A stretch of 64,000 nt of DNA from contig OZ007572.1 in NCBI GenBank assembly GCA_963931925.1, positions 26,805,191-26,869,190 on the forward strand. Direction: 5' to 3'. The notes beneath the pieces were generated by a model. That model ran no database searches. It was not told the origin of the DNA and worked only from the letters and a program-made list of their open reading frames with translations. This document shows positions 35,401 to 48,000 of the stretch, in pieces (positions within the stretch are counted from its first letter, which is position 1; each line of letters starts with the position of its first letter). The stretch comes from Onchidella celtica (lineage: Eukaryota > Mollusca > Gastropoda > Systellommatophora > Onchidiidae). The position numbers and the translations under genes are program-made.

Positions 35401-38400
35401 GTCGTGGGTGTCCTCTAGAGGGAAAAAACCAAAAAAAAAACACTTTGAACCATTTCAATTTTAGGCAGGTTTCCAAGCAGTGCTGGGACCCTACAGATAT
35501 TCTGCAGTTGTTTAAAAATGTTTTTTTAATGCCTTCTAAAGGACCACTTTTAAGGTGAATTTTTTGTAATAAGTTATGTGGTTACAGTTCTACAAGTTGA
35601 TTAAATATAATTAGGTACTTGAAGTGAACTTGGTGATCTCTTTAGAAAACTATTATTGTTTTCTACAACTGTATTTGCAATGATAATAACAATGATCATG
35701 ACTGTCAGTTTTTAAAAATTTTCTGGGGTACAGAAATTGCCCTGCATTTAAGTCTTTTTCACTCTGAATTTCCAGAAAGGTTTTCTGGGGACCAGCAGCA
35801 ACACAAGTGCACAGACCAAAATGTAATTCCTCCTAGAACATTTTGGTCTTGCCAAGCAGAGAGCAGTTTTTCACTTGTACTTTGACAGTATATGAGTACT
35901 CTAATCACTGATTTCTTTTTTCCTGTGTGTGATTATGTCCTCATGAATATTCAGCTCATTGGTGCAAGTCCTGTCATTAACTTTGTCCATCCAGTTGATG
36001 AGACATATTGCACACACATTCCCTTTTCATGCTTCTCATTTTTAAGGTTGAAATATGGTGTAAAATGTTTGTTTAAATTATATTATTGCAAACCCCTTGT
36101 ATCGGCAACAAATGCAAAGAAAAACTAGACAATTCATTTCAAAAGAATTAAAAATGGTAGAAATTAAACAAGCTTTTGGATGTTGTAAAAAATTTTTTTA
36201 ATCATATTATTTAAAGCCCCCATGTTAGGAACAAATAAGAAGAAAACTAGGCTATTAATTTCAAAAGTATTAAAAATGATAGAAATTAAACAAATTTTTG
36301 CATGTTACATCCTTCATGAGACTGAAGAAAGAAGTTTATAACAAATGAAACAGTGTCTGAGCATGAACAAAAGAATATGAGAGTATGGAATGACTACTTA
36401 GCTTGTTGCTTTTTTCCCCTATTTTCTGTACAACAGTGGAACTTTCCAAATGCCATGATTACTCGTAAAGCGGGTGCTGCCATAGCTGCTGGGTGCACAG
36501 TAGTATTGAAGCCTTCTGAAGACACGCCTTTTTCAGCCCTTGCTTTATGTGAGGTGAGTGACCCTGAGAGTCTTTAGGTTTATATTATGGAATAGAAAGG
36601 AAAGTTACCAGGGAAATTATTCTTTCTTGGGAGATAAAACATTTGGGAAGGTCTTTTTTTTTTTTCATTCATTGTTTTTTTTTTTATGGTAACAGTATGG
36701 GTAGGCTATTGCATAAGTTCCACACTATCAAAATCAGATTTTAAATTCCTGAATGACTATATTTCTGAATGTGCCACTTGGAGTTTGTATGCTGTAAATG
36801 GCCAGCTCAGGTTACATGTGTATCTTTAAAAAATAATAGCCCGTTGGAGATGGTATGTCCAGAGCATATGGTTTTCTATCTTTTTTCACTGTTTGCTTTG
36901 CAACCCTTTTCATAGCTCTGATCACCAAGTGCGACCACCCCCTTAACTCCTTGACTGATTTTAGGATGCACAGTGTGCATCCTAAAATCTATCATGCAAA
37001 TGCTGCATCGTATCCTAAGTTGATAGTGCACATGCACTGTTGATGTACATCGCACTTCTCTACCAAAACCATGTAACCTAGAAGTTCATGCATTTAAAGA
37101 AATATTTCAACATATAGCGGGGTAATCATGTACATTTAGCAGTAAAGGAGTTAAAATATCTTTGTCATAATTTTCTGGTTGGAGACCCTTGCTTAAGAGT
37201 AGTTCCAGGTGTAAGCTATGTAGAGTATTCTTGGTCTTTAGTGTGATAATGGTTATTAAACATGTGAATTTTTCTCCTGCCCAGTTGGCTGAACAAGCGG
37301 GCCTGCCTCCAGGAGTTCTCAATATTGTGACAAGTGACAGAGAACATGCTGGACCCATTGGCAAGGAACTCTGTGAGAACACTTTGGTTTCTAAGATTTC
37401 GTTCACTGGCTCTACAGTGGTGGGAAAGGTATGCCATGATATAAAGGAAGATAAATATAAGGCATCATTTATAATGTGCACTTTATTCCTCTTACACATT
37501 AATTGTGCCAATAAATTAAACAAATGGTCCAAATCAGTGTTTCTCAACCTTTTTTGTCACAAGCCCCACTTCAGTTCTAAAAAAGAAATTAATGTGTGCG
37601 CCACCATGATCAGACAAAGTTAGGTTGCACATAACCATTAATATCGTGCATCTGTTAAGTTTGATGTTTTAATCCGAGCTAACCGAGAAAACCACCAGAA
37701 CGATATGAACAAACAACAGTTTATCTATGCAGTTAAGTTAAAACCATGAAATTAAGATTTCTATGAAATATCCCTATGTCCCATTCTGGAGTCCCATGCC
37801 CCACCCATTGGCATATGCCCCACATGATTAACAGGCACACAGTAGCCTAGAGGCAAGGTGCTCGCTTCTCGTGTGTACCGAAGGCACTGGGTTCGATTCC
37901 CAGTCAGTGCAGGCATGTTGGAATTTGGGATTTTTCTCATACTTTCCTGTCCCCGATCATATGGTCGGTAGGATTAGTTTTCTTGGATAAGGACTAAAAA
38001 CTCGGAAGGGCCATGTGCATGTTGCGCATGATTAAAGAGACAGTTGGAAATTGAGAAGAGCAGGTCGAACAGGCCGCTGCCCGGGCAAAGGTAAATAAAA
38101 TTTATCCCTACCATTCCCTCCTCCCACCCCCCTAAAACAAAAATATGTCAACCAGCACTGCACTATAGCCACAACGTGACTACTCCAGTTGTAACTGAGC
38201 TGCACTGACGCTGAGGCAAATTTCCCAAACGGGATTAAAGAAGTATACAAAATGCAAAAAAAAATTAGTAAATACTGATCTAAATCCATCTGTGTTGTAA
38301 ACTGAAATAACCTTATGAATTTGTGCAGGGCCTTCCAGTCTTTCAATGAAACAAGGTCTAACTCATCCAAGAAGAAATTAATTAATTATTTTGCGTATTT

Positions 38401-38790
38401 TTCTCATCGACGACTGCTTAAATCAAAAGTCTTTCAAAATTTCAACTGTGTTTTTGGCCATGCATGTGTTTACATACATTTACATTAACATAGCCTATCT
38501 GACGATGTATGTTTAGAAGCCAAGTATTTTTCAACTTTGATTCTGGCCATGCATATTTACATACATTTACATAGCCCATTTGATGATGTAAGTTCAGAGG
38601 CGGGACATAAGTTTGCAACTGAGTGTGTGTGTCATAGCAAAGAGGTTACTATATTTAATAAGAGAGTACAGTGCCCTTGCCTTAGTTGAAGCCTGTGTTA
38701 CAACCACGCTGAGTGTGCTCCGCGCGTACCGCTAAGCACGCTAGGCCTAGATATATAATAGACTGTATTGGACTGTTGGCCTACGGGGGC

Positions 38791-38825
<35 letters not shown>

Positions 38826-41800
38826 AGGGGGGGGGAGGAGGGGGGAGGGAGATAGAATAGAACAAAAGAAGAAATAAAAGAGAGAAATAGAACAGAACAA
38901 AAGAAAGAAATAAAAGAGAATAGACAGAGGGATAGAAAGTGAAAATAATGAGACGAGAAAGAACCCAAACAAAACAGGAATTTGGAGAGAGAGGGAGAAA
39001 GAGAGAGAAACAGATTGAGTGAAAGAAGAAGAAGAAGAATGTCAACAACAACGACATCAACAATAACAACAACAACAAGAAGAAGAAGAAGACATAACAA
39101 AGCAGGGAATGGGGAAAAAGAAAGGAAAAATAATTTTAGGTCTAAAAAGCTTACCAATGAATTATTGGTGAGCTAGCTTGACAAGTTTTCTTTTCCTACT
39201 CCGCGATGATACGAACTCCACGTTGCTCATTCTCAGTGAATGGTGGAGTCTGATCGTGATGTAGAGATTCAAGATATATTCCATAGTCTTGCATTGCTTC
39301 TGAGGGCAACTCACAGGGGGAAGGGGTTGAGATTTCATATTCCTTGCTATGAAATACCGCAGTCGGTCTACATGCATGGTGCCTTTTGTTAAGTCTTTGT
39401 ACAACATTTCAAGTTTCTGCAGAAGATTCAGCAAGATTTCACTGGGTGTCTTGAGGCCTCCGTGTGCGGTTTCCTCGTACTGTTTTGTCTTCAAGAACAT
39501 AAATGCTGGGCTGGTGGTATCTCGAGTGCATGAGAGAATTGTGATGCAGTCCTGACACAAGAAGCGCTCACACTTTCTCACAATATATCCACCCACGTAA
39601 GCAAGAATATTATCTTCTTGAACTGATAGTTCTGCGCATTCTGACAGCATTGTGTTGATTTCGACTGGGACATCAGATGTCGTTGGGGGTTCAAAGAGAA
39701 AGTCTCTTGGCCTATTCACTTCCTGCAAATTGCAAACAAAGGAATCAATATCCTCCTCACAATTTTGTCGTGGGCTAGACAGCAACATCATGTCCACCAT
39801 GACCTGACGTAGACCTGCTCGCAGCTGGGAAGCACTCGGATTGTCGCGGTGGCCACCTCGCCCTCTCAAAACTGAAAAAAGATTTTCAACGCAGTCTTGG
39901 TTTAATCTGTTTGTCAACAGATATTGTACCTTGTGATTGGTGTGAAGGTCTTCCCACAACAGCATCAAGCATCGGATAGTTTGCTGCCATCCATTGATGC
40001 ATGGCAACTTCCTTCCAGACGAACCTTGTTTCAGATTGCCAAGCCACACAAGCATTTCTTTCAAGAATTCATGATGTTTTGAATTTTCGGACATTGCGTT
40101 TTTGTAGGGGTTGTTGCTTTTCACGATCTGGCTGTTGAACGTATTAAACAAACTGTCAAATTTTTAGACGAATACTGACGTTCCCATTGCTTTCTCAGGC
40201 AGCAACTTCTGCTCACACGTGTAAGCTATCCCGGCAGCCACAGAATGACTCAGTACTTGTGTTGCAAGGTTGACTCGCAGGGGTGCAAATGGAGGCAGAT
40301 CTAGGTGGCGGGGAGTGAGTTTCGGGGCCATTCGCAGCGGATACTTCATATCGATGGTGTAGAACTGTCTAATGTGATCCCACGAGGCGACTTGGTCATC
40401 CCATTCAAAGTTGACTTTCTTCAAATTGTTTCGGATATTTTTCAGTAAATGTGGAGCGTCGAACATAACTAAATATCTCTGTCCCTTATGGTGAAAAAAC
40501 GGCTTCTCTGAGGTGACACCAAGAGAGGTAATAGCTGACCGATTGTTTGTGCCTTGATTGCAAATGATGACTTTCACGACAAGGCCAATGTTTTGAAGCT
40601 CTTCCAAAGACTTTACAAGAAGGTCTTTTAAGTAAGCATTCTTGATAGGCCCACTGGATAAAAAGTGTCCAAATAGTTGTTTCCGTTTGGCGAGCAAACT
40701 GCGAGCCATAAAAACAGTCGCATGATTGGCAACCAATCCTGATCTGCCTTGAATTCCAAAATCTTGAAATCCTTCAACGAGGTCTTTTTGTGAGTTATAT
40801 TCCAGGGCCTCTTTGATGCTCATTTCGTCAAAAACGAGAGCACACAACTTATCTTGCTCTCTCATGCTCTGGATCTTAAGTTTAAATGCTTGCAAAAGCC
40901 TCGGGGGGAAACCTGGACAGATGTCAATTCTGCCAAGGGTTCTTTTTAAGGTCCTTACTGATGGCAGAAAAAAGTGAAGTTTGAGCAATAACTTGTAAGC
41001 CTTGGGGGACGCGTGAAACAAAGACAATGCGAAGCTTTTTTCTTTGCTTGACCATCTCCTGCCCTTTCTTTTTTTAGGTGACATTCTAACTTGGCTTTTG
41101 AAGAATTCCAGAGCTGGACCTGAGATGAATTCAGACATAAGTTCGAAAAGTATACCGATTTTTCGTGCCTTTGACAAATGCGTGACATTTACTGTTTTTG
41201 ATGACTTCACCTTCAGCCGTCGTAGTTGTTGTTGTTTGGTCCGAATGGTTGTCTTCAACTTTTTTCGGGAGCTTTCCGTGCATTCAGGGGCAGCTGGAGA
41301 TGGCATTTGTTGATCAATAGTTTCCGAAGATGTGCTTGCGACAGGCTCTCTTTTCTTAGGTGGAGGTCGACTTGATACGACAGGTTTGGGTGGGTTCGGA
41401 ATGTTGAACAATGTAGGAATAGCATCTTTGATCAGGCGATTCCTCTTATATGAATTTATAAACTGGTTTGTTTCAAAGTGGTTAGCACAGAGCACATTAG
41501 ATGCGTGTAATGCCTCTGCCTTCTTATTAAGTAAGTCCTGCCTTCTTGTATTTACCACCCATCGTTTACATCTGAGAAATAGAATTAGCTTTGTATTATG
41601 AAAGGCAATAGCTTGTTTTGTTATTGCTGCTGCTGCTACTACTGCTGCTGCTGCTGCTGTTGTTGTTGTTGTTACTGGTGCTGCTGCTGCTGCTGGTGGT
41701 GGTGGTACTATTTGCTGCTGTTGTTGCTGATGATGATGATGATACTGCTTTTTTGTGCGCAGTGGTAAACCTCGCTGCTGGGACACATTTTCATTGTAAT

Positions 41801-42004
41801 AATGTTACATTATTAAAAATAAATTATATAAAAAAAGAATACATTTAACATAACAGATAACAAGAATTATGCAAAATGATATCTATTCCCCCACTCTCGC
41901 CCTCTCTCTCTCTCCCCTCACATCCCTCCACCTCTCCCACAAAAAAAAATGCATTGTAACTGTTCTGTTATATAAAACATAAGCCTTGACATTAAAGATT
42001 GGTT

Positions 42005-42042
<38 letters not shown>

Positions 42043-45000
42043 ACTTTCGTAGTGGTGTTGGTAGTGGTGGTGGTGTGATGGTTGGTGTTGTTGCTGCTGT
42101 ATTGTTGTCGTCGTTGTTGTTTCTATTGTTGTTGTTGCTGTTGTAGTAGTTGTTGTTTCTGTTGTTGTTGTTGTTGTTCCCAGTTGATGGTGTTGGCGGT
42201 GGTGGTGACGATGACGAAGTGGTGTTGGTTGATGATGGTGGTTGTGGCCCTAATGCACCGCCGCTATGCTGGCTTCTTCTATAATGAGCTTCGTAGATCT
42301 AGAACTAGATCTAGATCTCTTGATCAAGATCTAGTGCTAGATTTCGGCGTACTCCGTTATGGTCCCACATGTGTTGATATCGGGGTTCTTTTGTGTTGAT
42401 ATTTTCTATCTAGATCTACACATCTGATCTAGACCTAGAAGGAGAACGTTTAAAAATACCGACTAGATAGGCTTTTATTACTTTATAGATATAATTAAAA
42501 CAAAAAGCAATGACTAACTGACCTTTCACTATCAAGTGGAAAACGAAAATATGCAATGCCTTGAGTTTTTGCTCTTGTTTGGTTGCAATTTATGGCAGAG
42601 CACCACTGTGAGTGTGACCCGCTTTTTCGTTTGCTAGCCATTTTGTCTCTAACGTGCTTAGCACAGATAACTCGACTGGTGTGTTATGCATCAACTATTG
42701 CCTAGAGTGCTTCTTGGTTATACGCTCTTTGGTCATAGTTTGCATGTAAATACTAATAAAATTCCCATTCTGTTTATCTGTTTCTTTCAATTTTCGAACA
42801 CTGTTTTTGGCACGTATTTACATACATTTACGTAGCCTGTTTGATGGTATGATTTCAGAGGCCAAGCATAAGGTTTAAGTGTGCGTGCGTGTGTGTCATT
42901 GTTTGCATGTAAATACCAGTGAAATTCCCATTCTGTTTATCGGTTTGTCCATAACCTCAAGATAAGATAAGATAAGATAAATTTTATTCGTCCTTGTACA
43001 AGGAAATTTGTTTTGATCATTGAATACATAACAATATAGTTACAGAAGCAGAAAGTATGATACATAGCGCGCACACACACATATATACACACACACTGAT
43101 AAATTAACTAAATTAACAAAATTAACAGTGCACACAATATGCTTCCCTAACTAAAACACATTGACCTGACGCGCAGGACATAATTCAACTGTGCACAGAT
43201 TACGATCAAAATGACGACATTATTGTAACATCCTAGTTGATGATGGAATAAACGATTTAAAGTAGCGCTCAGTTTTAGTTTTCTTTGACAACAGCCTTAA
43301 ACTTCTTACAGATCTTATATATTCCTTGTTCAGGGGATGTTGGGGGTCATTTATAATAATATTAGCTTTTTTAATACAAGCACCAGTGTACAGCTCATCA
43401 AAATATGGCAGATCACAGATACAAATTTTGGATGCTTTTTTAATTAAATTATTGATCTTATTTTTATCTTTTTGTAAGATGTTTCCTCCCCAACAGACAA
43501 CTCCATACATCAAAACGCTCTGAATAGCCATGGTGTAAAATATTTTCAGAATGCTTTTGCTAACTTTTAAAAAGCGGAGCTTTCTGAGGAAATACATGCG
43601 CTGGTTGGCTTTCTTGTATACATATGTTACATGCGCATGCCAGTTAAGCAATGAATCAATAGTAATGCCAAGATATTTGGCCTCTGTGACAATTTCAACC
43701 TCTTCATTGTTGATAGTAAGAGGGCAAACAGGATCGTTGTTATTTTTCCTAAAGTCAAAAACAAGCTCTTTTGTTTTCTTAACATTCAGTAGAAGATAGT
43801 TGTTATTACACCAACAATGAAAGGATTGTACAATGTTAGAATATTCGTGGCCAGAGTTAGGTAAAAGGCCTAAAATAGCAGAGTCGTCGGCAAATTTAAG
43901 AAGGTAAACGTTGTTGTGTGTCACAGTGAAATCATTTGTATACAATGTATACAAGGCAGGTGACAGCACGCAGCCTTGTGGCGCTCCTGTGTTTGTTGTG
44001 AGTAATTTGGAAAATGTGTTGTTTATATCCACAAACTGGCTTCTCTGTGTTAGAAATTCGAAGATCCAGCTCTTTAAAAAAGAACTCACGTGTAGGTTGG
44101 TAAGCTTTTGAAACATTAAGTGCGGTTGTATGGTGTTAAACGCAGATGAAAAATCGACTAGGAGCACACGAACACAGGTTTTACCAGTGTCTAAATGACT
44201 GTAGATGTTATGCAATAAAAACAATAAGGCGTCTTCTGTGTTCCTGTTTTCTTTGTATGCAAATTGCAAAGGATCGAGATTTTGTTTGACCTCCTTCGTT
44301 AGTTCAGTTAAAACAAGTTTTTCAAAGCATTTAAAGATAATGGAAGTTAATGCAACTGGGCGAAGGTCGTTCATTTCAGATATTTTTGGTTTTTTGGGGA
44401 CAGGTAAGATTTTTGACAATCTCCAAATGTTTGGTATGTAATGGTTTTGAAAGGATTTGTTGAAGATGAAAGTAAAAATTTTTGCTAGTTGTTCAGCACA
44501 TGTTCTCACTACTTTGCTTCCAATGTTATCTGGTCCAGATGCCTTTCTTTCCTTAACAGATTTAAATTGTTTCACAACAGCATCATAATCAAAACAAATA
44601 TTACATTCATCATTATCAAAATCAAAACTGTCTCTTATTTCCTGGTGTAGCAGCCATCTCTTCAGTTATGCTAACCAAACTTTTTATGCAGGTTTCTTTT
44701 GATCTTAAGTGATGCCATGAAAGAATTCATCAATCAGGAAATATTTTTTTGAATATTGTTTGATTCCCAGTTTTCAGGTTGAGCGTTCACCGGTGCAAAA
44801 AATGAGTGCCTGCGCAAAACACTAAATTGTGTTAAACTTATTTGTACTTCATTGTGTGATGTATTGTTTGCTTAGAGCTGTCAGACTTCCACTGGTCCGT
44901 GAAAATCCAGGATCAAGGAAGGTCCAGTCATCCGTGTTGAAATATCAGTTTCTTCAATGTCCATATTGTATCTTGAACAGAGTGTAATGTACGAAAAAGG

Positions 45001-48000
45001 TTTTAGAATAACCCCTTCATTGCAAAATAGCAACAATTGTCAAGTCAGATAAGGTGTTGTTTGGTTTTGCATACTCAGATCAGAGGAAGTCATTGGACAG
45101 GCATGTGTGAATAGCATTGTGCTCTGCGAAGTTCAGAGGTTGGCATCATTTTCGTCTGACAGCCCTGTTTGCTGAGTATTCAGAGATTGTTTTTTCATTT
45201 AATGATGCTTGGAAACGTAGTACCTTTCTCTCAAAGGGTTGTCTAGTTACAGATTAATATCCCGTCATATTTAGAACTCTCATATATATTTCAAATTCTT
45301 ATCTTTTTCCAGATTCTCTTGTCCCAGTGTGCCAACACAGTCAAGGCCGTTTCCATGGAGCTGGGAGGTAATGCACCATTTATTGTGTTTGACAGTGCAG
45401 ATCTGGACCAGGCCGTTGCAGGACTTCTGGCATGTAAATTTCGATGCACTGGCCAGGTAAGATATGACAGAACATTTCATCTCCATTCTCTAAGACTGTA
45501 GTGACTCAGAAATTCCAAAAATCAGTTTTTATGTATATTCTACTATATTTAAAAAAGCATTTGACACAGTGTGTCGTGAAGGCCTCTGGAAAATCTTGGC
45601 GAAGTTTGGGTGTCCACCCGAATTCATCACAATAGTGCGCCAGTTTCATGATGGCATGCAAGCTGCAGTCAAAAGCAACGGCAGTGTTTCAGAGCCCTTT
45701 GCTGTCACAAATGGGGTAAAACAGGGTTGTGTCTTAGCCCCAACTCTGTTCAGCATCATGTTCTCTGCAATGCTACAAGAAGCCTTTAGCTCTCCTGCTC
45801 AAGGGGTAAGCATCAAGTACCGAACTGATGGCAGTCTATTCAACCTCAGGAGACTTCAGGCAAAAACCAAAACCAAAAGTACTCAAGTCTGTGACCTACT
45901 ATTTGCTGATGATTGTGCACTTTTGGCACACGATGAGGATAACATGCAAAACTGTGTTGATAAGTTCTCTAGTGCCTGTGACAACTTTGGCCTCACAATA
46001 AGCACAAAGAAGACGGAAGTGCTCCATCAGCCTACTCCAGACGACAAGTATCCTGTGACCCCAAATATCAAAGTCCATGACAGTCTTCTGAAGGTGTCGG
46101 AGAACTTCACCTATCTTGGCAGTACACTGTCTTCCGCGGCTCGTGTTGATACTGAAATTCTCTCAAGAATCAGCAAAGCCAGCTCTGCATTTGGCAGGCT
46201 TCGAAAGAGAGTATGGGATGTTGCCGGCATTCGCACAGACACTAAGCTGAAAGTGTACAATGCTGTGGTCCTTCCCACCCTACTCTGTGGGGCTGAAACC
46301 TGGACAGTGTACCAATCGCATGCCAGAAAGCTAAATCACTTTCATCTGGCCTGCCTTAGAAAGATCCTAAGGATCAAATGGCAGGATAAAATTCCAGACA
46401 CTGAGGTCCTCAATCGTGCCAAGGAATTGAGCATCTTCTGCCACCTGAAAAAAATTCAGCTACGTTGGGCAGGACATGTTGTCAGAATGCCCGACTCCAG
46501 ACTCCCTAAGCAAATCTTCTTCTCTGAGCTCTCCAATGGAACGAGGAGTGTTGGGGCCCCAAAGAGACGTTACAAAGACACTCTCAAGCAATCACTGAAG
46601 GCCTTTGCCATTGATGTGAGTGAGTGGGAAAAGCTCTCGCTTGATCGTGCAAATTGGAGGGCGGCCCTTACCAGAGGCAGCAAAGCATGGGAAGCTGACA
46701 GAGTCCAGCAGGCTATCAAAAAAAGAGAACGGCGCAAGAAAAGGCCCAGTGGTACTGAACCAACGGAGCACTCTTGTCATTTATGCGGAAGGGTCTGCAG
46801 GGCAAAAATAGGACTTATCAGTCACATGAGAAGCCATAAGTCATGAAAGAACAGTCTTTCCATTCTGTCCTCTGTGTCCTTTAGTTTTCTTTATTGTCCA
46901 TGTGTTGAAATTCTCAACAATTTCTGTTCTTTATTTCTCTGGTGTTGTTAAGGTCATCATCATACCTGATGGACGAACTATTATTATTATTATACTATAT
47001 TTAAAGCCGCATCGAATATTCTTGGTTATAGACTCCCAAGCCAAAAAAAAAAAACACCAAATAGCAAATTTTCAAAAATTTACCTTAACTAGACCAGTTA
47101 TGCCTAAGGCTGTTGGCCCCAAAAACTATCTTCGAACAGATGTCGGTCATATTTTATCATATTCTTTATGGCAGGGTACAAAAGTAAATTCAATATTAAT
47201 GTCACTTGTAAATTTGTTGTGAGAGATGACTGTGACCATTTGCAATGCAAAAAGAGCATTATTCGTTGACAGAAGCATGTGAATTGTCAATATATATGTA
47301 GAAGTCATGTAACAGATTTGGTATTTTTTAGTTTCCCTCAAAATCAGTTGTTGATTCGCTGGTTTTATAATCATATAGAAGCAACTGTGTGACCTCAGGA
47401 TATTGATCAGAAAGTTAATGATGTTTGCCAACATTTTATTCTGTCACCTACAGGGTAACTTTGGTTGCTTGTGTTTTTTGTATTGCAATAATGATAAATG
47501 CTGTCTATTATTACTTTCGCAAGTCTGAATGATAACTCATGGAATGCACTTTTGACCATACTAAATTGCAATGTATATTATGATTTTTTTATGGATTAAA
47601 AAAAAAACATGTTCGGGGGGGCAAAAATGTACATAAAATAGTTATCACATCATAGCTCCTATCATGAAATCACGCAATTGCAAAAGACGTAATTTTAACA
47701 AGAAGAGAGAAATAAATTGTACGACCTGATCCTTTATTGTAAATACATTTTTAGTTATAAATATTGGAAATATATCTAATATACTCTCCCTTAATTGATA
47801 GAAGAAATATAACTCCTTCAAGGAGATCAGATGGCCAAAAAAGTATTGTCATGTTTAGTTGTGCAAATACACTTCTGAGGTTGCAAATTAGGCCCGGCCA
47901 TATCATGACCGTAGTTCCTGTTTGTTCCAACCCCACTTTTTGCACAGGTGAGAAATTTGACATTAAAGATTTGTGGATTTAGTATTACGAAAAGGAGTTA

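Larger units (their letters stand above)
38638..42731 (-). mobile_element. P-superfamily DNA transposon (THAP type) in ALDH5A1 intron 6
   Basis: The 4.1 kb element begins CAAAGAG (38638) and ends CTCTTTG (42731), flanked by GTCATAG duplications (38631-38637, 42732-42738). Subterminal GCTAAGCACG(C/T)TAG also occurs as an inverted pair (38731-38744, 42649-42662). CAAAG fits my recollection of a CANRG terminus for the P superfamily, where 7-8 bp duplications are known. The transposase is on the minus strand. GA/CT-rich tracts lie at 38790-39020. Confidence 0.8.

Noticed and set aside
38698..39157. Leu/Phe/Ser-rich minus-strand ORFs up to 136 codons
   Set aside because: They read GA-rich and AGA-triplet low-complexity DNA inside the P element's 3' part, outside the transposase frame.
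41618..42399. Poly-Leu and poly-Cys ORFs
   Set aside because: They are translations of CTG/TTG triplet repeats in the transposase intron.
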